In this document: in pieces, positions 36,301 through 48,659 of the stretch
Position numbering within the stretch: position 1 is the stretch's first letter
How the letters are laid out: each line of letters opens with the position of its first letter
Position numbers and translations under genes: made by a program
DNA from: Sparassis latifolia
Taxonomy: Eukaryota; Basidiomycota; Agaricomycetes; Polyporales; Sparassidaceae
Direction: 5' to 3'
Length of the DNA: 64,000 bases
Assembly (NCBI GenBank): GCA_018466975.1
Contig: CM031554.1
Location: 1,426,001-1,490,000 of the forward strand
Notes under the pieces: model-generated
Seen by the model: the letters and a program-made list of their open reading frames with translations, nothing else
Told to the model about the DNA's origin: nothing
Database searches by the model: none

Positions 36301-39300
36301 GAGACTTTGGAATCAGCAAATTGGGTGGCGTATCAACCTCGAACATACACCGCCTTATATACAGGTCTTCCGACATCGCATGGGACACCATCACGAGTCA
36401 TCTGCTCTCTGTTATCCGAAACGCTGCTGCTCCCTCTACTATTCGAACTCAAGCCGCTCGTATCCTCGATGACATCTTGGTTGTAGTGCCTCGCAACATT
36501 ACAACTAGTGGTGATCTGCAGCCTAGGGTTCAGCGTCAAGTGCTGGATGTCCTGGCACAGCAAGTCATTCCAGAGAGCACGGCTGTCAGCAATAGTACGA
36601 CCGTGGAACTAAGACGCATGGGATTTGAGACCTTGCACCAGATTCTTCAGGCATCCGGACACACACTGGTGGTGGGATGGGAGACAATATTCGAGATGCT
36701 GAGTAGTGTCTGCAAGCCCGCATCACCACCGTCTTATCCTGAGACATTCGTTACGTCTCCCTCCACGCCTGACACTACGCGAAACAAGCCCCCTCCTCTA
36801 GGCTACGTAGTTGACAAGGGATACACTTCCCTTGTCAAGATCGCCTTCCAGTCGTTGACTCTGGTTTGCGACTCGCTATCTTCGTTGTCCCCCGAACATC
36901 TCCGCCTTTGTATCAGTACACTCGGCCAATTTGGCCGACAAGCTGATACAAATATCGCTCTCACGGCGGCCGAGAGTTTACTTTGGGGGGTGTCGGACTC
37001 AATACAGGCGAAGCGCAAGGACGTGGAAAAAGAACCTGAGTACAGCGCTTTGTGGATGTTTTTGCTACTCGAAGTTTTGGGCCTGTGCACCGATGCTCGC
37101 CCTGAAGTCCGTGTTGGGGCTATCCAAACTCTTTTCCGCAGCCTTCAGCTCTATGGAGCTACGCTGAGTTTGGCGACTTGGGATGAATGTATCTGGAAGG
37201 TCACATTTCCGCTTCTTGACGCGATGACCGCTGCAATTCGACAGACTGAGGCCACCAGCACTGCAGAATCGCCTCCGCTGGACCTGCAGTGGGATGAGTC
37301 TAAAATCCTTGCTCTGCAATCAATCGGTTCTATATTCCAAGACTTCCTGACTTCCAAGATTATGCGACTTGACTCGTTCGTCAATGCCTGGGACATTTTT
37401 GTGGGTCATATGCAAGATTCGTGGCTTCGAGACAATCGTTCAATAAGCGCGCCGGCACTTCGATGTTTGGACAAGGCTATTAAAGCATATGCTGATACTG
37501 ACGACGAGGTGACAACTCGTGCACTGGAAGCGCTTGAGCGTGTGTGGCAGGCGTGTGATAGCATGGGAGATGCAGTGCTACAGAGAAATCCGTCTGCCTC
37601 TTCTGCAAAAGCGACCTCAAATACTCCACCAGCTGTCAAACCGTTCACTCAGGAAAGCCTTATGGCCTTCGTCGATGTCATCCGTAGCACAAGATCGATC
37701 GGTATGAAATTCAAGGCTGAAGAATGGTCTCTGGACCGGCTCGGACGTCTAATGTCCATCCTTAAAGGTAGAGTTCTAAGACTATCTCCACGTCGTGCAT
37801 TCGAAGCCCTTGACTGCGTGCAGGTGTTGTGACCTATCCCAACTCACCAGACTTCAGGCCAGACATAGACGCTCTTAGCCCGGTACAGGTCAGCCTTCGA
37901 ATTCTTACAGATACTGCCTGTCTAAAGGACCGGGTGTTCAGGCAGCGGTGATGGAAGCTGTGGACAGTATTGACCTGTTCACCACTGGAGCACCTTCTCT
38001 AGTTCTTCGCGACCTCTCCGAATTCGCGACTCTCCCTTCCTCGCTGCGTTTGATGTACAGGACACGACTGCGCCCCTGATCGCCAGCCCGTCTAGCTCGA
38101 ACCAACCTCGTCCTGCACCAAAACGTGTGACATATATTGCGCTCTCAAAGAAGACAATGCCCATGCTTGTGGAGCTTTTCCTGCGATTCAAATCCCAGGC
38201 CGCGATATATATTGATGGTACCTTGGAGACGATTTTCTCAGTAGGTCTTGAGCCGTCCTTCGCTGACACTGCGACTAACGGGTGGCCGCGTCCTTTCAGG
38301 CTTACGCTATTCCTATAAAGCTGAAGTACGAATGCCCGGCGGCGTCAAAGTTTGGCAAAGACCTTCCTCTGTGGAAGACTGCATCCTCGAGTTTCCTGCG
38401 GATCGTGAAAGAATGTGGCCCTCAGATGCGCTATTTAGGGGAAGGTAGGCGCATCATATAGCAGTTGGTATTTCACATTAACAATCTGTAGCAGAAGTTC
38501 TCGGTGACCATCAGGAAGGGATTTGGCGACAGGTCGTAGAGGCCTTCCGCGGAGGTATACTCGCCGACTGGTGCGTGCGATGACCAGCCCTGCTCTGTCC
38601 AAGTACCGACAACGGTGTGCTAACAGCTCTGTCGCGGAGACATTCCCACTGGACGTCCAAGAAGCTGAGGAAAACTTCGACCTTGCACTAATTGGTGCAT
38701 TGGAGATTGATGTTGTCCCGTATTTGGGCGACCAATCTGTGCCGGATTACCTCGTAATACAGCTTGCGAAAGTTCTGCATCAGGGCAGTCGATTGCGCGA
38801 CCCTGTGGATTATCAACCTCCCTCCCCTGCATCTATCCCCGATTCTCCCTTAGATGCCAAGGAGCCCAGCAAGCGAGCGAAAACCCAGGGGCAGCGCGAC
38901 TCTCATGAGCTCGAGATGACAGAGCGGTTCGGTGACCCTAACTTTGGGATCGGTACCACGGAGAACGGGCATTTCCTTCCTCGAGAACGCTTCTCTTACT
39001 GGTGTTTTGACTTGCTGTTCTTGATATGTTCAGATACTGCTCAAGGTAGGCTGAGTTTTGCGATTTTACGTGTATTTGTTTAGTCCCTTTTCTTCAGACC
39101 GCGTGCAGTCGAGGAAACGCGTGGCTGCCTTGAGCCTTCCGTCGCTGCTTGAACGATGCCGGATCACTCTTGTCAGCTATGTAGCAGACGAAGCCTTGCG
39201 TGGAAATTTACCCTTCCCTCGGTGAGTGATCTCGGCGAGATATCCATGCACTTCTGCTTACAGGGAATCAACAGAGCTCGGGAGGAAGAATTGTTGTACG

Positions 39301-39804
39301 TTCTTCAAAAACTATTGGCTTTGCAACTTTGGCCGGGTACGTTGTGGGCCGCGCTGTCCGATTCGCCCTCGAAATACTGCATTGACCAACCGAGTTCGTA
39401 TTTTGTGTTGCCCTGAGTACTGTGATCTCACTCATACATCTCTGATATACATATCAGAAATCGATCAGTCACTGGAGACGTCAAAGCTCATCGCCGATGT
39501 GGTCAAACGGTCGTCGAAGGCGCCGCTCTTCCATTTCTACCCCGTTCTCTGCGAGATTGTCTCCATTCCACGCAAGACACCCACTGCTTGGGTGATGACA
39601 AATGCACCCCGGCGATCGCTCTCGAGTACCGCCAGTCCCGAAGAGGCGAGGAGGAGCGTGAGCTGGAGCCAAGTAGCTACCGGAGATATGGACCAAGGAC
39701 GCGCTGTCGAACTCGATGCGAGAACGTTGGTGAAAGAATGCTTGAAGGAAGTCGGCAAAGAGATGGGTGTCGGTGCCGGCGGTTGGGGTGGCCAACTAGG
39801 GTAG
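33359..39804 (+). CDS. MON2: MON2-like Golgi/endosome trafficking scaffold
   Basis: Large HEAT-type protein related to the Sec7/BIG-GEF family but lacking the Sec7 domain; it acts at the trans-Golgi/endosome. The start MSSLAFLVTELQ is followed after an intron by SLASETRRKHPDVRE and AAEKSLAILRSS, the typical DCB opening. The HUS-like part (FAVFQDLCLLANAERPHFL, LELIESVLTNYHDLFRK, LCPLLLKSLSDR) and a long armadillo-like remainder follow, with the C-terminal Mon2 part (KANILVELFLRF-like stretch at about 38160, ARTLVKECLKEVGKEMG at the end). About 15 short introns are needed; one near 34676 uses a GC donor. A reading-frame break near 38037 is bridged either by a 41 nt intron or by a 1 nt deletion. 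The product is about 1,850-1,900 residues. It converges with the ankyrin gene 146 bp downstream. Confidence 0.88.
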
Positions 39805-39950
39805 ACATGTCGATGATATGATACCTTATGTGTTACAATCTGTGCATATATACCGCCTCCAGGATATATCTTACGCTGTGGGGATAATTTGAGCATGGCA
39901 ACGAGATCGTAAGTCATGAACTGCGTGCCTTTCTCAGTAAATGTTTCTCA

Positions 39951-40478
39951 TCAGGTTGGAAGGCCGGAAGGCGTGGGCATATCGTCTTTCATATCCTCCT
40001 CCGTTGCACCGAGAACGGTCAGCAGATCCTTCTTGGCAAACATTCGTGCCGTCTGTATGGCGGTCGGGGTGCCCAGTCGAGGATCGGCACCTCCATTGAC
40101 GAGAATGCGCACAACCTCGTCTTCTCCCTTGAAAACGGCGCCTGCAATAGGTGATTGACCTTGATCGTTGATTCTGTTAGGATCAGCACCTTTGGTAAGG
40201 AGTCCTTGAACCAAAGGTGCACGGCCGCTGTAGGCCGCCAGCATAAGCAACGTGTTTCCTTGCGACAGGAATAGTCACATTGACATCAACTGCAGTTAGA
40301 GGGGCGATTGTCGAAACACACCTTTCTCATTGGTGAGATTTGCGGGGAGACCTGCATTCAAAGCCTGGGTCAAGAGCTCTGTCTCGCCGTTCCGAGCTGC
40401 ATCGAACATTCGATGAGCGAAATCAATTGTGTCTGGAGGGAGATCAATCGACTGGCACACTGCGGCATCGTTCTGCAT
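39951..40478 (-). CDS. small ankyrin-repeat protein
   Basis: Two exons (40478-40322 and 40258-39951) join in frame to 154 residues from an ATG at 40476-40478 (MQNDAAVCQSIDLPPD). The protein is built of about three ankyrin repeats, with the hallmarks NTLLMLAAYSGRAPLVQGLL, GADPNRINDQGQSPIAGAVF and GADPRLGTPTAIQTARMF. It ends in an acidic TEEDMKDD tail. Ankyrin repeats mediate protein binding; the partner is unknown. Similar short ankyrin proteins occur widely in Agaricomycetes. The upstream minus-strand open stretch to 40718 has no motif and was excluded. Confidence 0.85.
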
Positions 40479-40795
40479 CAAATAGTGTTTGGGAAGCCTG
40501 TGGTAAATGTCACAGCTCCAGCTTCTGAGTGGATCAAACCAACCATCATGGTTTAATGCAAAGGTCGGGTCTAGCGAGTGACAGTCAGCGTTGTTGCTGA
40601 AGAGTTCAAAGCTGATCGCTGGACGTCCGGATATGGTATCTATAGTAATGAGACCTTCCCAAGATCCTGAGATTAATATTGGGGTTGTTGACGAGTCTGT
40701 AACAAGGGGATTTTGCAAAGAAGGACAAGGACAACGTCAACAGAGAGCCAAGATTACCAGTGTTACACTAGAGTTTGTACGCGCAGCGACATAGA

Positions 40796-40832
40796 TATTA
40801 TTTCTGGCTACGTATTATTTCTGGCTACGACG
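40796..40832 (+). repeat. short tandem duplication
   Basis: TATTATTTCTGGCTACG is present twice in a row just upstream of the solo LTR. It is a minor local duplication. Confidence 0.6.
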
Positions 40833-40891
40833 GTAAGGATTAGTGAAGGTATTAGCAAGGTACTACATAATACCGGTTCAGATCGAGATGT

Positions 40892-41099
40892 TGTTGGAGG
40901 TGCGGATTAGCAATCCGGCATCTACGGAAGGGTCCGGGAAAGGTCCGTAGGGTTAGGATTAGTAAGGACAATGTCTCGAGAACAGTCTGGTAGTTTCTAG
41001 TCTTTTAGTTTACAGTATATAAGGAGCTCAACAGGCTTCTATGTAGTTAAGCCAATTTCTATCCTCTTCTACTCGTAGCCCGAGGCGCAGTTGCTTACA
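40892..41099 (+). mobile_element. solo LTR, 208 bp
   Basis: Starts TGTTGGAGGTGCGG and ends TTGCTTACA, giving the usual TG...CA ends. GATGT occurs directly on both sides (40887-40891 and 41100-41104) as a 5 bp target duplication. It contains a TATATAAGG box near 41015. No internal retrotransposon sequence flanks it, so it is best explained as a remnant left by recombination between the two LTRs. It is unrelated to the Copia LTRs in this window. Confidence 0.8.
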
Positions 41100-41104
41100 G
41101 ATGT

Positions 41105-42019
41105 GTGACAAAGAGAGATAAAAACGCGAAAACCAGATGGTCTTTTGATTTTGATGCGCACATATGTGCGAAGTTGGAACAAAGTAACTTCAAGAGTCCT
41201 AAATACTTAGACTTGTCACCGCAGATATGTATCGTTAAATACACTTTCTCAGTAAAGCAGGGGACAATAATACTGCAGACTATGCCTGCATTTGGTTCCA
41301 ACACCCGTTAGCTCTTCATGAATGCATGAAGGTCGGGCCTGTGGGGTCCGCCGGAATCCGCCGGACAGCCGGATCCCTGTGCAGTGCGCGTATTATTACT
41401 GTCCAGGGCAGGCTCCTTCCCACCGTAGTTTCGAGTGGAGGGGGGCGATGTACGAACAATTTTTATCCCAAAACATATCAGCCACCTGATCACATGATTA
41501 TCACGTGAAAATTCAAACTCACCCCTCTCCACTCTCAACTACGGCAAACGCCACCCGGGCGCATCTCACAAATCAGGCAGTCGCGCACCTCATTTTCCTG
41601 AATCTGGAGGTTGCGCCTCCAGAGTAGCACACACTTGTTATTCACTCATGCTGAGCATCCGTGACTTCTATTTTATTTTGTCTCCACGTTTCGATCACGC
41701 AGGTGACGCTAGGTTATTGTGCTCCATTCGTAAGTACATCACTTACCATGAATTGGGTTACTGATGTCAGGTTCAGACAAGGTTTTGTGTAAAATTGCCA
41801 TGAAATTCTTGCAGGTGGCCTTAATTTAAACCCTCGGCTAAAGGACGAGCTGTGTGCAATGTGTTGTGGACAGCTGGGGAATAAGAAGCTCCGAGATTGC
41901 AACTGTGCTCCGCAGAGCATCTGTCAATGCTGTGGTCTAAAACTCATGTCTTGCACGTGAGGAGAAGATGCGGAGATCTGCTGCAGTGGCTCATTCTTGG
42001 TGGTGGTGGTGGTGTATTA
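41105..42019. other. intergenic, no gene seen
   Basis: No supported gene. A (GGT)n microsatellite at about 42000-42013 lies directly before the DNA transposon. Confidence 0.45.
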
Positions 42020-42200
42020 CAGGACCCCTGATAATACATATAAAGGCTACCTACGTGTCCGGACCAAAATCGGCCCAAAATCGCTGGAACCTTGAGTCAA
42101 TCCGAGCCCGAACTCCTTAGTGCAATGTCCGGACCTAACTGGGGTTTGCCGCTGAAGGCTTCATCTCGTCCGGACCACCGGGAGGGGTTGGCCGCCAGAC
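42020..42200 (+). repeat. left TIR and subterminal GTCCGGACC repeats
   Basis: The TIR occupies 42020-42052. GTCCGGACC occurs at about 42057, 42127 and 42168. The word is centred on the palindrome TCCGGA and is followed at the first site by AAAATCGGCCC. Such arrays near element ends commonly serve as transposase binding sites. Confidence 0.7.
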
Positions 42201-42436
42201 GCCGCCACGGGCAGGCTAGGTCTGGATGCGACCCATTCATGCATGCTCATATGTGTACTTAGCAGTGATAAAAATCAATTTATTTGAGAAACAAATTGCA
42301 AAAGCCATTGATGTGGGAGCACTTGGACATCACCTGTGAATCCCATCATTCTATGCCTCGGTACCACCTCGCCTACAATAGAAGTCATTGTAGTTGATTC
42401 AATATTTCCCCAAGAGAGCTTCCATCAAAAGGACTG

Positions 42437-44406
42437 GTGTCTGCAGGCAAAAAATGGCCATCGGACTCATCTGACATACCGCAGGGGTTGTGGAACATAT
42501 ACCAGGATGCTCTTAGGGTACCCGATGCATATAAAATCAAGAATATCTTGGACCCAGATTCTACGGTGACTGATTTCCTTAAATTGCCAATGCCGATGCA
42601 GAGTTCCGCTCTTGTACATCCACAGGTGCAAAGATGTTTCAGTCAGCACCCACCTAACATGGATCCTGGGTGTCTCAGTACTCATCCTATCCCACCGTGG
42701 AGACTATTGGCTGACCTTAGAGCATACTTTGGCCAAGCATTGCTTGACGGTGCTCGGTCAGTGTTGGATCCAAGCATGGCGGACACATATTACAATCTGT
42801 GGACTGTGCAGTATTGGTCAGAAATGCAGGACATTATTCACCTTCAGGCACGGTGGAAGTGCTGCTACAACTGGATGTCCCATCAGCGCTATGATCCTGT
42901 AACACATAAGGCATTCGAACATGCTTAAATGAGGCTACATGCATCAAGTTGGAATGGTCAGACACGAGCTCTTGGTGCAGGCAATATAAGGACATCTACC
43001 TTCACAACATTCCTCTCCGATGACCGGTTGTCCAATGATCATATTGACATGATGATGAATCACCTTAAGTATTGTGCAGAGGTCAATGCTCAGCTCTCTC
43101 GGGAAGTCATCATTGCAAATCTTGTGCTCCCTGCAGCGGTCCTGAAGATGAATATGCAGGACTATCACAATGGCACAACTCTACCTCCTGTGCTGCGAAA
43201 GGTCGAGGAACTCATTCAGAAGGATCAGCAGAGATGTCTGTACTTTCCAGCATTTCTTCCGGAACATAACCATTGGATAGCCTTCGAGATCAATTTCATG
43301 CAGTATGAAATCTCCTACGGTGAGTTTGCCGGTCAATGCCATGGTGCAAACACTCACAAGGTCACCATAGCGGACTCAATTGGATACCACATCTCTAAAC
43401 CCAAATTGCTCCTCGACAAGCTGGAGCAGTGGCTGTCAGCAAGATTCAAAAGCCATTTCAGTGAGTGCGGCAACCGACTCACACATGGGATCCAGCAAGA
43501 TGACTTCTCTTGTGGGGTTTGCACGGTCAATGCCATCGCGCACGCTGTGTTTGGTGATCCACTATGGACGGTGCAGCATAAAGGGCTGGAGAGAGTGCAA
43601 TGGTTCCATATATTCTGCGACAGCCATGAGGATCACGTGAGTGAACACAGTGGACTATACGGAGATGCTTACTAATATGCGCACACTGGCAGAGTGCAGC
43701 AGCCATTATGCCGACTGAACAGGGACAGGAGACACATGTCATGGATGAAATACGACATAATGAAGGCAGGCCCAGAAACTGCGCTAATGAATGTCATTCA
43801 TCGCCGCATGTCTCCGACACCACACCTATCTGTCATCCAAAGATGGCTATACCTCATCTACTCAATCCTGTGGACACATCAGAATATGTTCTGGAGTTTG
43901 CGGACTCTCGAGAGGCAGAGGATTCAGGCATCAATGAACATGTATCACACACCTCTGCACTGTATTCTTCACATGAAACTCAGGTGGACTTGGTAGCTCT
44001 GTGTCATACCAGTGATGCCGCTGAAAACCCCGATCTGAGCTCATCCAATTGCTGTGCTGAAGCCTACAAACCTGATGATGTGATATCAAATCTGCATCTT
44101 CAAGTGATGCATGCAAGCTACGAGGACAGAGCAGTGACTGATGATGTCGCAGAATCGACGATTCCTTCCACCCGTGACACTGTTACAGGTGTCAGTGTCG
44201 ATCAAGTCACGGAGTTGTCATTCAATGCAACACATGGTGTTCCAGGTCCATAGACTGAGCAAGAAGAGCCCTTCAAGATTGGTGATCAGATGTGCCAGAA
44301 CTTTGCTGAGGTGGACATGGAGAATAGTGAAGGTGACCGAGATGACACAATGAAGACCGAGACCGAGCTCTACCCAATTTTACAAGGACGAAGATTGCAG
44401 CCAGAT
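42437..44406 (+). pseudogene. transposon ORF with Ulp1/C48 SUMO-protease-like domain
   Basis: The frame following the splice acceptor at 42441 (tgtctgcag) reads KKWPSDSSDIPQGLW onward, with an in-frame TAA at 42926-42928, then the protease domain: His in EHNHWIAFEI (43271), Asp in IADSIG (43373), oxyanion Gln in GIQQDDFSCG and nucleophile Cys (43511). A GT-AG intron (43637-43690) leads into a Ser/Thr/acidic region, with an in-frame TAG at 44251-44253 before a final stop near 44420. Both internal stops are one C-to-T change from a Gln codon. Ulp1-type proteases cleave SUMO-like modifiers; when carried by transposons their role is unknown. The core catalytic residues are all present. Confidence 0.75.
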
Positions 44407-44417
44407 CTCAGGCCACA

Positions 44418-47400
44418 TTGAACATTCCAAGCAGCTTGAGCAAAAACACCAAGAAACGGACTGCCTCAGATGTTGAAGAACTCGACATAGCATCGTCCAA
44501 GAGCGGCTCAGGAAGGTTGACAAAGAAGCATCATCGGGAAACACCGAGTAATGAAGCAAGAGGAACGTCACGCTCAAGCATCACATCTTATGTTCTCAAT
44601 TCTAAAGTGAGGGCTGGTACATTTCATTCCAATCCTAAGCGACTTGAGGAATGGCAGGACAAAATTCGTGCTCTAGACCAACAAACCGGATTCTTTAAGG
44701 ACAATGTTATGCAGGTTCGACATATCCCATGTAACAAGGAAATTACCATGCAGGAGCCATACAACATCGGCCACTTCAAGCGCCATCTGAAAGCCTGCAA
44801 GGGTCCCGGCAAGACCACCAAGCTTTCTGGTGCTGGCATGCCTACATTAATCGAGATGGCTAAGGGGGACTCTTGGAACTCGCGTATGAAGTCTTTGCCT
44901 ATTGAACCTACGTCACAGCGATATCCTTGCCCAGGTCTCACTGCTGAGCATCACCCGCAGGTTGCAACATATATTACACGTACGGGAGCTGCCGGCGGTG
45001 GAGCACGCTCTGTCACTGTCATTGCCATGGAAAAATACAGTCAGTGATACAAGGAGCTATCAACAAAGCAGCAAAAGCTTGTTCGAACAACTCAGAAGCA
45101 CGAGTTGGTGTAGTACAACGACTGGAGTTTGCAGGTAGTCTTTTCTACCTCATGCAAAAGACAATCATCGTCCACAGTAGCACACCATTGTCACCATGTG
45201 AGCGTTGCCACAGCCTCTGGGTCAACAAGGACTTTAAGAATGCAGTCCATGTACCATTGAAGCTTGACAAGAACTGCAAGTTCACAAATAAGATGTATCG
45301 TGGACAGGCACTCGCGGAACTGTATGGCCGCATTGTAGGCCTTCGTGATATTATTGAGCAGCCGGTATGTTACTCTATCTCGAATGCTATGATAGATTTC
45401 GCTAAGGACCTACATAGAATGTCAACCAATCACTGTTTGTCCGCTTTGCAATCGGTGCACATCAGCAAAACCCAACTTTTACTTAAAAGGGTGCTTAAAT
45501 GACTTAAATGGACTTATGATCCTTATTTAAGGATATAAGGTCAAAAAGGGCCTAATGCATATTACATGAGTGACTGAAATCAGACTTATTGATACTTATT
45601 TGAAGACTTATCGCCTTAAATAAGGGTTGTAAGACCAAAAAGTCAAAATAGCTCTGCAAGAAAAAGTTGGGTTTTGCTGATGTAGACGAGCACCTCAAAG
45701 TACTTGACTATGATGGTCCTTTGGGTCTTAGCTGCGATGACACGAAGCTGCATCCCGCATTTCGGCCCTACTATGACAAGGAGAAGGACGGCTTCTACAT
45801 AGCCGGGGGCACGGGAGAACCTCTCCGTGTTGCAAATCCGAAGGAGTTCACTGACGCCGTCTCACAAGGACGCTTACAGAAAGCGACAAAAGTGAGTACT
45901 ATCTCAGGGCTATCGGCACAGCAAATAGTAATGTCTCTTACCTTTACAAACAGGTTCGGCTCTGGTGCTTGCAAATTCCATTACCCAATATCGCTCCAAT
46001 TATTCTGGCTGCCCTCCCAATCTCGAATAATGTTCGGGCACCGGAGTTATTTCTATACTTGGAGCAGATCTTGACCGGCCTTCATGAACACCAGATTAAG
46101 GTGGTCTCATATGCATGTGATGGCGCCACGATCGAGCGCAACGTACAATCCCTCTTCCTCGAGACATCCTCGCATCACCTCTCGTACAAGATTCAACATC
46201 CTGTCCGAGGGTGTGCTGCTCTCGACTTCTCGATTTCATGCTTTAACGACACAGGACAGCCCATCGTAATGCTGCAAGATCCCAAGCATGGGAGCAAGAC
46301 GATGCGGAACAATGCCTTCTCCGGCGCTATTTTACTGATTCTGGGTAACGAACCAGTCATGTACCCTCTATTTCGCAAGATCGCCTTTGAGGATGGTCCA
46401 TTGTTTCGCCGTGATGTCGAGAAGATAGATCGCCAAGACGACAATGCTGCTTGCCGTCTTTTTGCCGCTGATACTGTTCAATGGCTCACGGAACACAATG
46501 TCGACGAACACCTTGGTGTGATTGTTTACCTATTTGTCTTCGGAGAGCTGATGGATGCCTACCTGAGCCGACATCTGTCTCACATCGAGCGAATCAGGCT
46601 GGCTCTACGGGCATTCTTCTTCATGGATATGTGGGAATCCTTCCTCGAAAGGGCTGGCTACTCCAAAGCAAAACATTTTATCTCACCTCAAGCACGCGCT
46701 ATCGTCGGCATACTGATACGGGGGATCATTCAACTTGTATATGTCTATCGTGATCACCTCAACGGCCGCTACCCACTCATGCCTTGGTTGTTGACAACGG
46801 AAACATGTGAACACGTCTTCGGGCTCTGCCGTGTGATAGTCAAGGACTTTACAATGCTTGACTTTGTATATATGGTGCCCAAACTGCTGGTACAGCTTCA
46901 AGAATCTGCATTGAAGTCCAGGTGCTCGAATGCCAGTGGGAAAGCGCGTGCCCAAGGGTACAATCATACTCACACAGACTCTCGCGGTGCTGATTTAGCT
47001 AACCTGCGCACCTTCCCATCGGATGAAGACATCAATGCTATGGCTATCATTGCACATGAGGAAGCTCAGAGCCTCTTCGCTCTGCTTGGTGTTTTTCCTG
47101 AAACAGTGTCATCTTCGACACACTCAACACCAAGTTGGTCAGTTGGACCAGCTGCTGCGGGATGCTCCGGGGAGGACGAAACTGACAGTGACTATGTCTC
47201 CGACACTGAAGATGGTGAGCAGGAGGCTGAGCACCTCGATGGTATACTTGCCGCTGTGGAAGAAATGGAATTTAGCACTGAAAGACGCGAAGATGAGGTA
47301 CGGAAGTTGACTCATGCGGCTATCTCTCTTTCCGTAGAGGAATCAATGAAAATGTGCGTCCAACGTATCTCTCTGTGAATGCATAACCTGATATGAAAGC

Positions 47401-48540
47401 TGTACCAGAGCATCACTGGTGGAGTGGGAAGAGCACGAAGAGGAAGAAATATTAGCTGATGTGGCAAATGTCATCGAGCATTGCCTCACAGAGAGCCGCG
47501 GTCCAGCGCTGGACAGTTCATCTCCATCCGCAGACTATGCACTCCAATCCAGCTTCGAGGACGCTGTCGACGTGGATATTAGAGAGCTCATAACGCTTCG
47601 GCGTAGCCATCAAACGAAGCAGGCCGCATCTGGTGTACGGACTCGAGGCCAGACAGACGATGCAGGTCAATCACCGAGACGGCTATTGCTGCGCCAGTTT
47701 CAAGACATCATTAAACAGGAGCAAGAGCGCGGAGTCGGAAGTGGATTGGAGCGTGCGGCAAGATGGAAGAATCCTGGAATAAGTGGAAGTTCAGAAGACA
47801 CCTCGACGAGTACTGCCGCTGATCGCGAGAAGTCAGGTAACGCGGCCAATGCTGCAGCTGTTGCAACATCCCAAGCCAAAAAGGTCAATTCATACTGTTC
47901 CTGTCTCCGACTTTGCTCACCGTGTCTATGACAGCTCTTGACGCGACGACGAGGAGTGTACAAGAGTGTTGAACATTTCAACTTGGCCGTGCTGCAAGAA
48001 GGTGGCGTGTCATCTATCGCGCCATTGTGTCCGGCCAATTCCAGTCAAGGAGGACCCGGGTTCGCTTTTTTCCTGCTGGAGAATTCAGTGAAGTTAGGTC
48101 GTGGTAAGCAGATTGTGATTTTCAACTACGTGAAGGTTACTCAGGTATGAACAGTCTTGTCCATTTACACGAAAGGCGGAGGCAAGCACGGGAAACACTC
48201 ATGGGTACCGAGCATCTCGCTCGTTACTGCGGCATCTTACATTGCGATACAAGTGTTCGATTACGCTTTTGGACGCCAGTTCGCTGCTATCCCTCAAAAT
48301 GCCGTCAGGGGACAGATGAAGCACTATGCACATGTCTCCCCTGGTACTTTGCTTTGCATGCTTGACACTGCTCCGAAGACCTTGACAGCCAAAGTCGAGA
48401 TATCCGCGAGCGACCTCCAACGCTACAAGACCTTGACTAACGAGAATGCGCTGCCGGCGATTCAAACTGCTGTAGGGCAGCTCGGGAAACCACCGCGGCG
48501 TACCCGCGACGCTGCGGTAGATTCGGACGAGGAAACTTGA
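44418..48540 (+). pseudogene. DDE-like transposase interrupted by a MITE
   Basis: Transposase of a widespread agaricomycete family. The N-terminal part has a C..C...H...C-type zinc site (HIPCNKEI...HFKRHLKACKG, about 44728-44810). After an in-frame TGA (45045-45047) come KHELVWYNDWSLQ, CERCHSLWVNKDFKNAVHVP and LYGRIVGLRDIIEQP (to 45363). The 223 bp MITE at 45460-45682 replaces or splits the segment that normally links this to LGLSCDDTKLHPAFRPYYDK (about 45730). Acidic catalytic candidates are CDD, VSYACDGATIE (about 46113) and TTETCEHVFG (about 46800). Introns lie at 45893-45954, about 47360-47410, 47885-47935 and near 48100-48150. The C-terminus (IYTKGGGKHGKHSWVP ... VDSDEET) ends at 48540. 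Confidence 0.8.
45460..45682 (+). mobile_element. 223 bp MITE, copy B, nested in the transposase
   Basis: Same TIRs and length as 25885-26107, with about four substitutions. It lies between the conserved zinc/knuckle part and the catalytic part of the transposase. About 100 codons expected between these parts in this family are not visible, suggesting a deletion at the insertion site. Confidence 0.85.
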
Positions 48541-48659
48541 GGGTGCTCTGCTTTGTTGGCTGCTAACGTATTACTTCGTTTAATTTACATGCATTACTAC
48601 TGCTCGAGGGCTCTCAGGTGCCGCGCGGCGCCGGGGAGAAAAAATTAGTGATTTTACAT

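Noticed and set aside
40479..40718. N-terminal extension of the ankyrin protein from 40718
   Set aside because: The extension has no motif. The ATG at 40476-40478 gives a two-exon frame of exact length with the family-like start.
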